A DNA stretch of 64,000 nucleotides from positions 124,001 to 188,000 of the forward strand of contig NZ_JAROCG010000001.1 of NCBI RefSeq assembly GCF_030433645.1, in the 5' to 3' direction. Of the stretch, positions 43,796 through 53,545 are shown one piece after another. The notes under the pieces were generated by a model that searched no databases, had not been told where the DNA came from, and saw nothing but the letters and a program-made list of their open reading frames with translations. Within the stretch, counting starts at the first letter, position 1; each line of letters opens with the position of its first letter. Origin of the DNA: Arthrobacter burdickii. GTDB lineage: Bacteria > Actinomycetota > Actinomycetes > Actinomycetales > Micrococcaceae. Both the position numbers and the translations under genes were made by a program.

Positions 43796-44854
43796 TCAGG
43801 TCCTTCTCCCCCGTCGAGGTCCACGTGCTGCGAAGCGCTGTTGCAGGAGGACCGCGACGACGATGATCGAGCCCTTGGCCAGTGCCTGGACGGACGTGTC
43901 CAGGTTGTTCTGGGTGAAGACGTTGGTCAGGGTGCTGAAGATGAGGACACCCAGGACGGTCCCCATGATCGTGCCGCGTCCACCGATGAGCAGGGTTCCG
44001 CCGACGACGACGGCAGCGATCGCGTCGAGTTCGTAGAGGAGCCCGTGCGTCGAGGTTCCCGCAGTGGTCCGGCCGAGCATCATGATTCCCGCGATACCGG
44101 CTGCGAGCCCGGCAAGGACGTACAGGTAGACGAGGTGCCGCCTCACCTTGATACCGGCCAACCGGGACGCCTCCAGGTTCCCGCCGATCGCAATGGTCCG
44201 GCGGCCGAACGTGGTGCGGTTCAGGAGGAACCAGCCCGCCAGGGCCACGACGGCGAAGATCCAGATGAGGATGGGGATGCCGATCAGTTCGGCACGCATG
44301 ACCTGCAGGAAGTCGCGGTTGCTCACGATCTGGGTGGTCCGGCCGGAGATGAGCTCGGCCAGACCTCGCGCGCCGACCAGCATTGCCAGGGTCGCGATGA
44401 AGGAGACGACATTGCCGTACGCGATCACCACGCCGTTGATGAGCCCGGCGGCGGCGCCGACAGCCAACGCCACGAGCACCATCAGGATCCACGACGACTG
44501 GGTGGCGGCGAGCTGCACACTTGCCATGGTGGCGACCACCGTCGTCAGGCCCATGACGGACCCGACAGAGAGGTCGATTCCGCCCGCGGTGATGACGAAG
44601 GTGACGCCGATGCTGATCACCCCGGTGATGGAGGCAAGCCGGAGGATGGTGAGCAGGTTCTCGAGATTGAGGAACCTGTCCCCGCTGGTGATGGCACCCA
44701 CCACGAAAAGCAGCGCGAGCGCGATGACGAGGCCCAGGCTGCGGCCGGCCGGGCCTCTCAGGAAGTCCTGCAGGGGGGCCGCCTTCGACTCCGTGGAATG
44801 GTCGGCCGGGGCGCTGGGATGCGGGCCGGCCACCGTGGTCTTCTGCTCGCTCAC
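43796..44854 (-). CDS. Ribose-type sugar ABC transporter, permease
   Basis: A 352-residue RbsC-like permease with about eight to ten membrane segments after a hydrophilic N terminus. ITAGGIDLSVGSVMGLTTVV and YELDAIAAVVVGGTLLIGGR are the conserved family stretches. The GTG at 44854 overlaps the ATPase stop (GTGA). The sugar is unknown; neighbours encode a dehydrogenase and an isomerase. Confidence 0.87.
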   Translation of the reverse strand: MSEQKTTVAGPHPSAPADHSTESKAAPLQDFLRGPAGRSLGLVIALALLFVVGAITSGDRFLNLENLLTILRLASITGVISIGVTFVITAGGIDLSVGSVMGLTTVVATMASVQLAATQSSWILMVLVALAVGAAAGLINGVVIAYGNVVSFIATLAMLVGARGLAELISGRTTQIVSNRDFLQVMRAELIGIPILIWIFAVVALAGWFLLNRTTFGRRTIAIGGNLEASRLAGIKVRRHLVYLYVLAGLAAGIAGIMMLGRTTAGTSTHGLLYELDAIAAVVVGGTLLIGGRGTIMGTVLGVLIFSTLTNVFTQNNLDTSVQALAKGSIIVVAVLLQQRFAARGPRRGRRT

Positions 44855-46371
44855 GCGGCACTTCCCTTCATGACGAGGTCGAGCACACCGTGCTCGTCTA
44901 TTTCGCTTGCCGTGGTCTGAGCGAGGACCTTGCCGTCATCGATGACGAGCACATTGTCGGCGAGGCCCAGGACCTCCTCGATCTCGCTCGAGACGACGAT
45001 GATGGCCGTCCCGGCCGCTGCGAGCCTGCGGATGAGCCCGTAGATCTCGGAGCGCGCGCCCACGTCGACGCCGCGGGTGGGTTCATCGAGCAGCAGCACC
45101 GGTGTTCCGTGGACCAGCCAGCGGGCGAGGAGGATCTTCTGCTGATTGCCGCCGGACAGCGTCCGGGCGGGTCGGTCCGGATCGGCCGGACGGAGCTCGA
45201 GCGCGGTGATCTGCTCGCGGGCGGCGTTCCGCTCGGCCCGTTCGTCCAGGTACCCGGCACGGGCGAAACGCTCGAAGGTCGAGAGTGTGACGTTCTTGAA
45301 CAACGGCTCGTCCAGGATGAGTCCCTGGCTCTTGCGTTCCTCGGGCGAGAGCCCCATGCCGGCTTCGACGGCCGATGCGACCGATCCCGGCCGGAGGGGT
45401 TTGCCCTTGACGGAGACCCTGCCGGACGAGGCCTTGCGCGCACCGTAGATGGTTTCGAGGATCTCGGATCGCTTTGATCCCACCAGTCCGGCGAACCCGA
45501 GAATCTCACCGGCCCGCACCGTGAAGCTGATCTTGTCGAAATGTCCGAGAAGTTCGACATCGTCCACCTCGAGCACCACCGGGGCGTCGGCCGCGATGGG
45601 CTGCCTTGCCGGGAAGATGTTCTCGACCTCCCTGCCGGTCATCAGGCGGATGATCTCCGTCTTCGGGGTGTCCGCGACACTGAGGCCGTTGGCCGTGCTG
45701 CGGCCGTCCTTGATGACCGAGATGCGGTCCCCGATCTGGCGGATCTCCTCGAGGCGGTGGGATATGTAGACGACGGCGACCCCCTGGGCGGTGAGTTCCC
45801 GCACTACGCGGAACAGGTTGGCGACCTCACCGGAGTCGAGGATGGCGCTCGGTTCATCCATGATGATCATCTTCGCGTCCCGTGACAGGGCTCGTGCCAT
45901 GCTCACGATCTGCTTGTTGGCGGCGGACAGTGTGCCGACCTCGGTGGACGGCGAGAGGTTGCCGTGGCCGAGCCGCTTGAGCAGGGCCCGGGCGGTCGCG
46001 TTGGCTTTCCTGACGTGCAGAACACCTCTCGTCGCGCGCTCGTGGCCGAGGAAGATGTTCTCGGCCACGGACAGCCCGTCCACGACGTCGAGCTCCTGGT
46101 ACATGGTCGCGATGCCCAGGGCCAGGGCGGCGGTGGGGTCGGAGAGGGAGATCTCCTCCCCCTCCCAGCGGATCTCGCCGCTATCGGGCTGATGCACCCC
46201 GGACAGCGTCTTGATGAGGGTGGATTTTCCCGCCCCGTTCTGGCCCATGACGCAGTGCACCTCCCCTGGAAGTACCTCCAGATCGACGCCTTTCAGCGCC
46301 TGCACACCAGCGAATTGCTTGGTGATTCCCCGGACTTCGAGCAAGGGCCGCGGCTGATCGTCATCGAACAT
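44851..46371 (-). CDS. Ribose-type sugar ABC transporter, ATP-binding protein
   Basis: 506 residues with two ABC domains. The first has Walker [25 protein letters not shown] and MIIMDEPSAILD; the second has a degenerate loop [24 protein letters not shown] and VLLLDEPTRGVD. That is the RbsA pattern. ATG 46371 has TTAGCT seven bases upstream (46384-46379), suggesting a leaderless start. Divergent from the binding-protein gene. Confidence 0.88.
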   Translation of the reverse strand: MFDDDQPRPLLEVRGITKQFAGVQALKGVDLEVLPGEVHCVMGQNGAGKSTLIKTLSGVHQPDSGEIRWEGEEISLSDPTAALALGIATMYQELDVVDGLSVAENIFLGHERATRGVLHVRKANATARALLKRLGHGNLSPSTEVGTLSAANKQIVSMARALSRDAKMIIMDEPSAILDSGEVANLFRVVRELTAQGVAVVYISHRLEEIRQIGDRISVIKDGRSTANGLSVADTPKTEIIRLMTGREVENIFPARQPIAADAPVVLEVDDVELLGHFDKISFTVRAGEILGFAGLVGSKRSEILETIYGARKASSGRVSVKGKPLRPGSVASAVEAGMGLSPEERKSQGLILDEPLFKNVTLSTFERFARAGYLDERAERNAAREQITALELRPADPDRPARTLSGGNQQKILLARWLVHGTPVLLLDEPTRGVDVGARSEIYGLIRRLAAAGTAIIVVSSEIEEVLGLADNVLVIDDGKVLAQTTASEIDEHGVLDLVMKGSAA

Positions 46372-46525
46372 GTGATCAAGCTAACACGTTATGTCGAACG
46401 CCGACAGAAAGGCGTCGATTTTCCTCGTTCTTCTGTTACTGTGATGCCAGTCACGCCCGGCTGCGGCTTGGATACGCCTGTTGCACCCTTGGCGGAGACG
46501 CACCTAACTCAACGAGGAGATTCAG

Positions 46526-47569
46526 ATGCTTGCAGTTCGTACCAGCCGGAAAATGCTGATCACCACCGGTGCCTTCCTTGCTGTCGGCGCCCTTGTCACC
46601 GGGTGCACCCCCGCAGCGGAGGACACCGACACGCAGCCCACGAATGCATCGGTCGAGGGCAACCAGGCCAAGGGGGACACGGTGGTCATCGGGTTCTCCG
46701 GACCCGCCGCGGACCACGGGTGGCTGGGTGCCATCAACTCCGCCGCTACTGCCGCGGCGAAGGAGTACGAGGACATCGACCTGCGCGTAGCTGAAGGAAC
46801 GAACGACGCGAATCTGCAGATCAGCCAGGTGGAGCAGTTCATCAACGACCGCGTCGATGCCATCGTGCTGCTGCCGACCGATGGCGCCGCCCTGACCCCG
46901 GTCGCCACCCAGGCCATGGAAGCCGGCATCCCCGTGATCAACGTCGACCGGGAATTCTCGAGCTCCTTCGCGGCACGCGCGACGGTCCTGGGCGACAACT
47001 ACGGAATGGGCGTCAGCGCGGGCACCTACATCTGTGAGCAGCTCGACGGCAACGACGACGCGGTGGTCGCCGAGATCGCAGGCATCGACTCCTTGCCCCT
47101 GACGCAGGACCGCAGCCGGGGCTTCAAGGACGCCCTGGATTCCTGCGGTCTCGACGTGGACAACCGCGTCGCCGCCGACTTCACGGTCCAGGGCGGCGAA
47201 GCTGCGGCATCGCAGCTCCTGTCGGCAGCTCCGAAGATCGACGCCATCTGGAACCACGACGACGATCAGGGTGTCGGCGTCCTGGCTGCGATCGACAACG
47301 CAGGCCGCGACGAGTTCTTCATGGTCGGCGGCGCCGGCTCGGCCAACGCCATGCGCGAGATCCAGTCCGGTGAGAGCGTCCTCAAAGCCACCGTCATCTA
47401 TCCCTCCACCCAGGCAGCGGACGGCATCCGCATGGCTCGCCTGATCGCCCAGGGCAAGGCCATGAGCGATCTCGTGGAAGTGGAAGTCCCGAAGCGTCTG
47501 GTCCTGAACGCCCCTGTCGTCACCAGCGACAACGTCGAGCAGTACCTGCCGACGGCCTTCGAATCGTAG
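46526..47569 (+). CDS. Ribose-type sugar ABC transporter, substrate-binding lipoprotein
   Basis: A 347-residue RbsB-like lipoprotein (lipobox VTGC, Cys27). The binding fold runs VVIGFSGPAADHGWLGAINS, VEQFINDRVDAIVLLPTDGA, VINVDREFSSSF and WNHDDDQGVGVLAAI. GAGGAG precedes ATG 46526. It starts the plus-strand half of the cluster and is divergent from the ATPase, permease and ROK genes. A hairpin follows its stop. Confidence 0.87.
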   Translation: MLAVRTSRKMLITTGAFLAVGALVTGCTPAAEDTDTQPTNASVEGNQAKGDTVVIGFSGPAADHGWLGAINSAATAAAKEYEDIDLRVAEGTNDANLQISQVEQFINDRVDAIVLLPTDGAALTPVATQAMEAGIPVINVDREFSSSFAARATVLGDNYGMGVSAGTYICEQLDGNDDAVVAEIAGIDSLPLTQDRSRGFKDALDSCGLDVDNRVAADFTVQGGEAAASQLLSAAPKIDAIWNHDDDQGVGVLAAIDNAGRDEFFMVGGAGSANAMREIQSGESVLKATVIYPSTQAADGIRMARLIAQGKAMSDLVEVEVPKRLVLNAPVVTSDNVEQYLPTAFES

Positions 47570-47577
47570 AACGAGAT

Positions 47578-47614
47578 AGGCGGGACGCCCTGCCACTGGC
47601 ATGGCGTCCCGCCT
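47578..47614 (+). terminator. Hairpin between sugar-binding protein and dehydrogenase genes
   Basis: AGGCGGGACGCC (47578-47589) pairs perfectly with GGCGTCCCGCCT (47603-47614), eight bases after the binding-protein stop. It could be a full or partial terminator, or a 3'-end protector giving more binding protein than downstream enzymes. Confidence 0.75.
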
Positions 47615-47656
47615 CGATCCACCAGTCAGTACACGAGCCGCCGGATAAGAGGAACC

Positions 47657-48829
47657 ATGCTGAATGACCTACCACCCCTGAGGATTGCGCTGATCGGGCA
47701 CGGCTTCATGGGGGCCGCCCATTCACAGGGCTGGCGGGTTGCACCGCGCTTCCATGACCTCCCGGCCCGACCGGAAATGGCACTGCTCGTGGGACGCAAC
47801 GCCCAGGGGGTGGAGGCTGCGGCCAGGAAATGGGGTTGGGAGGAGACCGCCACGGACTGGCGGGCGGCCATTGCCCGTGACGATATCGACGTGGTCGACA
47901 TCGTCACTCCCGGTGGTTCCCATGCCGAGATCGCGATAGCTGCGCTCGAGGCAGGCAAGCACGTGCTGTGCGAGAAGCCGCTTGCCAACACCCTCGAAGA
48001 GGCCCAGGCAATGGCCGCCGCGGCGGACAGCGCCGGCAAGGACATCTTTGCGATGGTCGGCTTCACGTATCGGCGCGTTCCGGCGGCAGCCTTCGCGAGG
48101 GACCTGGTCCGGTCGGGCGCGATCGGCGAGATCCGCCAGGTACGGGCCGCCTACCTGCAGGACTGGCTGGCGGACGCCGAAGCACCCCTGACCTGGCGCC
48201 TGCAGAAGGACCATGCCGGATCCGGGGCGCTGGGCGATCTGGGTGCCCACGCCGTCGACCTGGCGCAGTTCATCACCGGCCAGAAAATCATCGGCGTCAG
48301 CGGCATCCTGAACACCTTCGTCCACGAACGGCCTCTGCTCGGTCAGGCATCAGGGCTCGCGGGTACCGCCGCAGCCGAGCGCGGGAGCGTCACCGTGGAC
48401 GATCTCGCGCTCTTCAACGGCCGTTTCGACGGTGGCGCGATCGGTTCGTTCGAAGCCACCCGGATGTCCACGGGTCGCAAGAACGCGCTCCGCATAGAGG
48501 TTGCCGGCTCCACCGGCGCCATCTCCTTCGACCTGGAGAACATGAACTCCCTCGGCTTCTACGATGCGACGGCGCCCGACACCCGACAGGGATTCACCAA
48601 CATCATGGTGACGGAACCAGCCCACCCCTACATCTCCGCATGGTGGCCCGCAGGCCATCTCCTGGGCTACGAGCACGGCTTCGCCCACCAGGCGAAGGAC
48701 TTCGTCGAAGCGATCGCCGAAGGCCGCCAGCCCGAACCGTCGTTCGCCGATGGCCTGCAGGTGCAGAAGGTGCTCAATGGTGTGGAGCGCAGCGCGGACG
48801 CCGAGAGCGTCTGGACCAAGACCGTCTAG
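47657..48829 (+). CDS. Gfo/Idh/MocA-family oxidoreductase
   Basis: 390 residues. The NAD(P) loop is IALIGHGFMGAAHSQGW, and the catalytic-region motif GKHVLCEKPLANTLEEAQAM carries the family's EKP. GSGALGDLGAHAVDLAQFI holds the conserved GD...HxxD residues. The family oxidises or epimerises sugars and polyols (myo-inositol, glucose, levoglucosan); the size and AYLQDW stretch recall anhydrosugar or inositol dehydrogenases, but the substrate is not decided. It probably acts on the sugar imported by the adjacent transporter. Confidence 0.87.
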   Translation: MLNDLPPLRIALIGHGFMGAAHSQGWRVAPRFHDLPARPEMALLVGRNAQGVEAAARKWGWEETATDWRAAIARDDIDVVDIVTPGGSHAEIAIAALEAGKHVLCEKPLANTLEEAQAMAAAADSAGKDIFAMVGFTYRRVPAAAFARDLVRSGAIGEIRQVRAAYLQDWLADAEAPLTWRLQKDHAGSGALGDLGAHAVDLAQFITGQKIIGVSGILNTFVHERPLLGQASGLAGTAAAERGSVTVDDLALFNGRFDGGAIGSFEATRMSTGRKNALRIEVAGSTGAISFDLENMNSLGFYDATAPDTRQGFTNIMVTEPAHPYISAWWPAGHLLGYEHGFAHQAKDFVEAIAEGRQPEPSFADGLQVQKVLNGVERSADAESVWTKTV

Positions 48830-48919
48830 AACGGGTCTGCGGACCGAACCGAAGCCACTCCGCGGCGACGGCGACCAGTTGGCGGAGCACCTCGCCCCTT
48901 TCCTACAAGGAGACATTCC

Positions 48920-49918
48920 ATGACCCGCAACTTCACCCTGTTCACCGGCCAGTGGGCCGACCTGCCCTTCGAGAAGGTCGCCGAACTGGCCGGGCAGTGG
49001 GGCTACGACGGCCTGGAGATCGCAGTCTCCGGAGACCACCTCGACGCCTGGCGCTGGGACGACGACGCCTACATCCAGGACCGGCTGGACATCCTGGAGC
49101 GCAACGGACTCAAGGTCTGGGCCATCTCCAACCACCTCAAGGGCCAGGCCGTCTGCGACGACCCCATCGATTTCCGCCACAAGGGGATCGTCGGTGCGAA
49201 GGTCTGGGGCGACGGCGACCCCGAAGGCGTGCGCCAGCGCGCCGCGGAGGAGATGAAGCTGACCGCGCGCCTGGCGAAGAAGCTGGGCGTGGACACCGTC
49301 ATCGGCTTCACCGGATCCTCGATCTGGCAGTACGTGGCCATGTTCCCGCCGGTGTCCGCCTCCGTGATCGACGCCGGCTACCAGGACTTCGCGGACCGCT
49401 GGAACCCGATCCTCGACGTCTTCGACGAGTGCGGGGTCCGCTTCGCGCACGAGGTCCACCCCTCCGAGATCGCCTACGACTACTGGTCCACCCAGCGCAC
49501 ACTTGAAGCCATCGGGCACCGCCCGGCCTTCGGCCTGAACTGGGACCCGAGCCACTTCCTGTGGCAGCAGATCGACCCCGTCGCGTTCATCTCGGACTTC
49601 AAGGACCGGATCTACCACGTGGACTGCAAGGACACGAAGATGCGCATGGGCGGAGGCCGCAACGGCATCCTCTCCTCGCACCTGCCTTGGGGCGACCCGC
49701 GGCGGGGCTGGGACTTCGTCTCGACCGGCCGCGGCGACGTGCCCTGGGAGGACAGCTTCCGCGCACTCACGGCCATCGGCTACACCGGCCCCATCTCGGT
49801 CGAGTGGGAGGACGCCGGCATGGACCGCCTGCAGGGAGCGCCCGAGGCCCTCGCCTTCCTCAAGCGCTTCGACTTCGCGCCCTCGGAAACCTCCTTCGAC
49901 GCCGCCTTCAGCCAGTAG
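48920..49918 (+). CDS. Xylose isomerase-like TIM-barrel sugar isomerase/epimerase
   Basis: 332 residues of the AP endonuclease 2/sugar-phosphate isomerase superfamily. Metal ligands are suggested by [35 protein letters not shown] and [10 protein letters not shown]. The sequence [19 protein letters not shown] is typical of inositol and keto-sugar isomerases. AAGGAGA precedes ATG 48920. It follows the Gfo/Idh/MocA gene by 90 bases and likely takes the next step on the oxidised sugar. Confidence 0.85.
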   Translation: MTRNFTLFTGQWADLPFEKVAELAGQWGYDGLEIAVSGDHLDAWRWDDDAYIQDRLDILERNGLKVWAISNHLKGQAVCDDPIDFRHKGIVGAKVWGDGDPEGVRQRAAEEMKLTARLAKKLGVDTVIGFTGSSIWQYVAMFPPVSASVIDAGYQDFADRWNPILDVFDECGVRFAHEVHPSEIAYDYWSTQRTLEAIGHRPAFGLNWDPSHFLWQQIDPVAFISDFKDRIYHVDCKDTKMRMGGGRNGILSSHLPWGDPRRGWDFVSTGRGDVPWEDSFRALTAIGYTGPISVEWEDAGMDRLQGAPEALAFLKRFDFAPSETSFDAAFSQ

Positions 49919-49966
49919 GCTCCCGGACGTAACCCGGGCGAAACGCGACCGGAGTAGCCTAGGTGG

Positions 49967-50791
49967 ATGCGTGAACTCCAGGCACAGATCATTGAGGAAA
50001 TGGGCGTCCAGCCCACCATCGACCCTGCTGCGGAGGTCCGCCGCAGGGTCGGGTTCCTGAAGGACTACGTCCGGTCGTCGGGTACCCGCGGGTTCGTCCT
50101 CGGCATCAGTGGCGGGCTGGACTCCACCCTGGCCGGCAAGCTCGCCCAGCTCGCGGTCGACGAACTGCGGTCGGAGGGCATGGACGCCGACTTCATCGCG
50201 ATGCGCCTCCCCTACAACGTCCAGAAGGACGAGGAGGACGCGCAGGCCGCCCTCGCCTTCATCCAGCCCCGCACCTCGAAGGTGTTCAACGTGGCCCCCG
50301 CCGTCGACGGCATCCAGCAGGAGTACGCGGACACCACCGGTGAGCCCATCTCGGACTTCACCAAGGGCAACACGAAGGCCCGCGCCCGTATGGTGGCGCA
50401 GTACGCCGTCGCGGGGCAGCACAACCTCCTCGTGATCGGGACGGACCACGGCGCCGAGTCCGTCACCGGCTTCTTCACCAAGTTCGGCGACGGCGGAGCC
50501 GACATCCTGCCCCTCTTCGGACTCAACAAGCGCCAGAACCGCGCCCTGCTGGAGGAACTGGGTGCACCGCCGGCCCTCTACAACAAGATCCCGACGGCGG
50601 ACCTCCTGGACGACCTTCCCGGCCGGGCCGACGAGCACGAGCTCGGGCTCACCTACGAGCAGATCGACGACTACCTCGAGGGGCGCGAGATCGATCCCGA
50701 CGCCGCGAAGTCGATCGAACACCGCTACTGGATCACACGGCACAAGCGGACAGTGCCGGTGACCCTGTTCGATTCGTGGTGGCGGGAGTAA
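49967..50791 (+). CDS. nadE: Ammonia-dependent NAD+ synthetase
   Basis: 274 residues, converting nicotinate adenine dinucleotide to NAD+ with ammonia and ATP. The N-type ATP pyrophosphatase loop [20 protein letters not shown], the ammonia-site region [20 protein letters not shown], and [20 protein letters not shown] are diagnostic. TAGCCT (49955-49960) lies six bases above ATG 49967, so this is another leaderless candidate. Confidence 0.96.
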   Translation: MRELQAQIIEEMGVQPTIDPAAEVRRRVGFLKDYVRSSGTRGFVLGISGGLDSTLAGKLAQLAVDELRSEGMDADFIAMRLPYNVQKDEEDAQAALAFIQPRTSKVFNVAPAVDGIQQEYADTTGEPISDFTKGNTKARARMVAQYAVAGQHNLLVIGTDHGAESVTGFFTKFGDGGADILPLFGLNKRQNRALLEELGAPPALYNKIPTADLLDDLPGRADEHELGLTYEQIDDYLEGREIDPDAAKSIEHRYWITRHKRTVPVTLFDSWWRE

Positions 50792-50817
50792 ACACCGCCG
50801 TTGGTAACGTAGGGTCC

Positions 50818-51627
50818 GTGAAGATCGCCACCTGGAACGTCAATTCCCTCCGCGCCCGTGCCGACCGTGTCGAAGCCTGGCTGAACAGGTCCGACGTCGA
50901 CGTCCTGGCCATCCAGGAGACGAAGTGCAAGGACGACAACTTCCCCTGGGAGTTGTTCGAGAACAGCGGCTTCGAGGTGGCGCACTTCGGCCTCAGCCAG
51001 TGGAACGGCGTCGCGATCGCCTCCCGCATAGGGCTCGACGACGTCGAGCGCACCTTTCCCGACCAGCCCACCTTCGGCAAGCCCGGCACCGAGGCGGTGC
51101 AGGAAGCACGGGCCATCGCCGCCACCTGCGGGGGTGTCCGCGTCTGGAGCCTGTACGTCCCCAACGGACGGGCCCTCGACGACCCGCACATGCCGTACAA
51201 GATCGAGTGGCTCGACACGCTCCGTGGCCACGCCCGGCAGTGGATCACCGAGGACCCCCAGGCGCAGATCGCCCTGATGGGCGACTGGAACATCGCCCCG
51301 CAGGACGAGGACGTCTGGGACATCGACCTCTTCGTCAACGGCGGCTACACCCACGTCAGCCCGCCCGAGCGCGCCGCGTTCCAGGCCTTCCTCGATTCCG
51401 GGTTCGCCGACCTCGCGCGTCCGTACACGCCCGGGCCCGGCTCCTACACCTACTGGGACTACAAGCAGCTGCGGTTCCCCAAGAAGGAGGGCATGCGGAT
51501 CGACTTCGTCCTCGGCTCGCCCGCCCTCGCCGCCCGTGCCGCCAACGCCTTCGTGGATCGCGAGGAGCGCAAGGGCAAGGGCGCCTCGGACCACGCCCCC
51601 GTCGTCGTGGAACTCAGCGAGCCGTGA
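50818..51627 (+). CDS. xthA: Exodeoxyribonuclease III (AP endonuclease)
   Basis: 269 residues for base-excision repair: cuts at abasic sites and removes 3' blocks. Metal site KIATWNVNSLRARADRVEAW and QETKCKD at the N terminus, MGDWNIAPQDEDVWD in the centre, and KGKGASDHAPVVVEL at the C terminus. The GTG at 50818 begins the conserved fold and is seven bases below TAACGT (50805-50810), a leaderless arrangement. The in-frame GTG further upstream (50776) lies inside nadE and is rejected. Confidence 0.94.
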   Translation: MKIATWNVNSLRARADRVEAWLNRSDVDVLAIQETKCKDDNFPWELFENSGFEVAHFGLSQWNGVAIASRIGLDDVERTFPDQPTFGKPGTEAVQEARAIAATCGGVRVWSLYVPNGRALDDPHMPYKIEWLDTLRGHARQWITEDPQAQIALMGDWNIAPQDEDVWDIDLFVNGGYTHVSPPERAAFQAFLDSGFADLARPYTPGPGSYTYWDYKQLRFPKKEGMRIDFVLGSPALAARAANAFVDREERKGKGASDHAPVVVELSEP

Positions 51628-52472
51628 GCCGGATGGGCGGTGGTGCCCGGCCGTTTCCCTACGTCTCCTATCTCCGCGTCTACGAGCCCCTCGACGCCTT
51701 CTCCGATTCGCAGCAGCTCGCCATCCTGGAACAGCGCGGGCGGGAGCGCGAACTGACCGAGGCGATCGAGCACGAGCAGTCCCTGCGACGCATTCTGCGC
51801 ACGGTGTCGGATCCGTTCCCGCACCATGAACCGGACCTCGTCCGGGTCACGCACTTCCCCAGCCTGAACGGGACGACGGCGCCGTACTACTGCCCCAACC
51901 AGCTCGCCGTCCGCACCACGCTCGCCGCCGAGTCACTCGACCAGAGCCTGCGCGGACCCCTGATCGATGTCCTCGTTCCCGATGTGGCCCGCGAGGCCCA
52001 CCAGGCGAGGCTGGACCCCGATACGTTCGCCGATTCCGTCGCGAAGCTGCACACGCGGTCGGCCACGTGGGGTGTGCCGTTCGCCTGGTTCGCGCTGATC
52101 CACGAGGACGACCTCACGGAGGTCGTCGAGGACGACGGCCGGGTCTCCACCGTGCGGATCACGGCGAGGATCGGCGACTGCATCGACCGTGGCCGGCGCT
52201 CGGTTGCCCAGCTCGCCATCGGCGCACCGGAGATGGACCTGCTCGATGAGCTCACGGAGATCGTCGAGTGGCTGGAGGTCTTCCGGCGCGACGCCGTCGT
52301 GGAGGTGGACTACGGCCCCGTGGCGGACAGGGTCTTCCCGGACGATTCACCGATGGACGTCCGGCTGGGCATCGAGAGCCTCGCCGAAGCAGACATGATG
52401 GGCGCGGCTGCCTCCTACCGCCGCCTCGCGTCACGGTGGATCCCGATCCGCCAGCTCGCGCGCGCCTCCTGA
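51624..52472 (+). CDS. Hypothetical protein
   Basis: About 282 residues, no family recognised. It begins with a Tyr/Pro-rich stretch (ARPFPYVSYLRVYEPLDAF), then an acidic helical part with a Glu-rich segment (LEQRGRERELTEAIEHEQ). Later come FAWFALIHEDDLTEVVEDDG and DLLDELTEIVEWLEVF. No membrane segment or signal peptide. The GTG 51624 overlaps the xthA stop (GTGA); ATG 51633, three codons later, is an equal alternative. Probably cotranscribed with xthA. Confidence 0.65.
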   Translation: MSRMGGGARPFPYVSYLRVYEPLDAFSDSQQLAILEQRGRERELTEAIEHEQSLRRILRTVSDPFPHHEPDLVRVTHFPSLNGTTAPYYCPNQLAVRTTLAAESLDQSLRGPLIDVLVPDVAREAHQARLDPDTFADSVAKLHTRSATWGVPFAWFALIHEDDLTEVVEDDGRVSTVRITARIGDCIDRGRRSVAQLAIGAPEMDLLDELTEIVEWLEVFRRDAVVEVDYGPVADRVFPDDSPMDVRLGIESLAEADMMGAAASYRRLASRWIPIRQLARAS

Positions 52473-52530
52473 GGCACGAGGCGGCCTGCTCCTCCTGAGC
52501 ACGCAGCGGCCGGCGATCGACCCGGGCCGC

Positions 52531-53541
52531 TCAGCCCCTCGCAGGACCCGTCGAGTGCCGCTCGACGAGCAGGTGCGGCCGCGGGGGCGGGTAATCGGCA
52601 GGCTCGTTGCGCAGCAGTTCACCGAGCAGGAGCTCGGCCGCGTACGCTCCCTGGTCCTCGGGGTCCTGCCGGATGGTGGTCAGGCCCATGGGCTCGGAGA
52701 ACTCGTGGTCGTCGATGCCGATGACCGACAGTTCACCGGGAACATCGATGCCGAGCTCCGCCGCGGCCTTCAGCACACCGAACGCCATCTCATCGGACGA
52801 GCAGAACACCGCCGTCGGCCGGTTCGCCGGGTCGGCGAGCAGCGCGAGCGCGGACACACGCGACGTGGTGAACCGGAAGTCGCCGAAGGCCGACCAGTCC
52901 TCGCGCACCGGGAGTCCGTGGTCCTCCATTACCTGCTGGAAGGCCTGCTGCCGGATCCTCGGCACCTGGAAGTCGATGTCGAAAGAACCACCGCCCCGCA
53001 TGTGCGCGATTCGCGTGTGGCCGAGGCCGATCAGGTGCTCCACGGCGTCGCGGGCCGCCTTCGCGTCATCGATGCCCACGTGCCGGACACCCTCCACAGC
53101 GCCGCCGACCACGATGTTGGGGTACTCGAGCTGCTGGACTGCCTTCCGCTCCTCCTCCGTCAGGTGCATGGACATCACCAGCAGGGCGTCGATGCGCTTG
53201 CGGAGGATGGAGCGGTGGAACACCCGGTCGCGGTTCACGCCGTCGCCGCCGAGGCTGAACAGGATCAGGTCGTACCCGGCGGCACGCAGCTGGCGGTCGA
53301 CGCCCTCGAGGACGGCGGAGAAGTACCAGCGGTCGATCACCGGGACGAGCACTCCCATCGCCATGGTGCGCCCGGAGGCGAGCCCGGAGGCGGACGACGA
53401 CGGTACGTATCCCAGCTCCTTCGCGGTCGAGTTGACCCGCGCGCGCGTCTCCTCGGCCACCCCCGGCAGCCCGCGCAGGGCGCGGGACACCGTGGCCGTC
53501 GAGACGCCGAGGTGCGCAGCGACGTCGTCGATGCTGGTCAT
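52531..53541 (-). CDS. LacI-family transcriptional regulator of the MalEFG-type transporter
   Basis: 336 residues. The helix-turn-helix is SIDDVAAHLGVSTATVSRAL at the very N terminus; the core domain has VLVPVIDRWYFSAVLEGV, IGLGHTRIAHMRGG and LSVIGIDDHEFSEPMGL. It lies four bases below the last permease gene and is probably the last gene of the operon it controls. The perfect palindrome at 57068-57079 is its likely site. Confidence 0.88.
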   Translation of the reverse strand: MTSIDDVAAHLGVSTATVSRALRGLPGVAEETRARVNSTAKELGYVPSSSASGLASGRTMAMGVLVPVIDRWYFSAVLEGVDRQLRAAGYDLILFSLGGDGVNRDRVFHRSILRKRIDALLVMSMHLTEEERKAVQQLEYPNIVVGGAVEGVRHVGIDDAKAARDAVEHLIGLGHTRIAHMRGGGSFDIDFQVPRIRQQAFQQVMEDHGLPVREDWSAFGDFRFTTSRVSALALLADPANRPTAVFCSSDEMAFGVLKAAAELGIDVPGELSVIGIDDHEFSEPMGLTTIRQDPEDQGAYAAELLLGELLRNEPADYPPPRPHLLVERHSTGPARG

Positions 53542-53545
53542 GCTC

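Noticed and set aside
48350-50743. 797-codon open frame on the minus strand
   Set aside because: It is antisense to the dehydrogenase, isomerase and nadE genes, which have clear families. Long antisense frames are expected at this GC content, and the translation has no recognisable motif.
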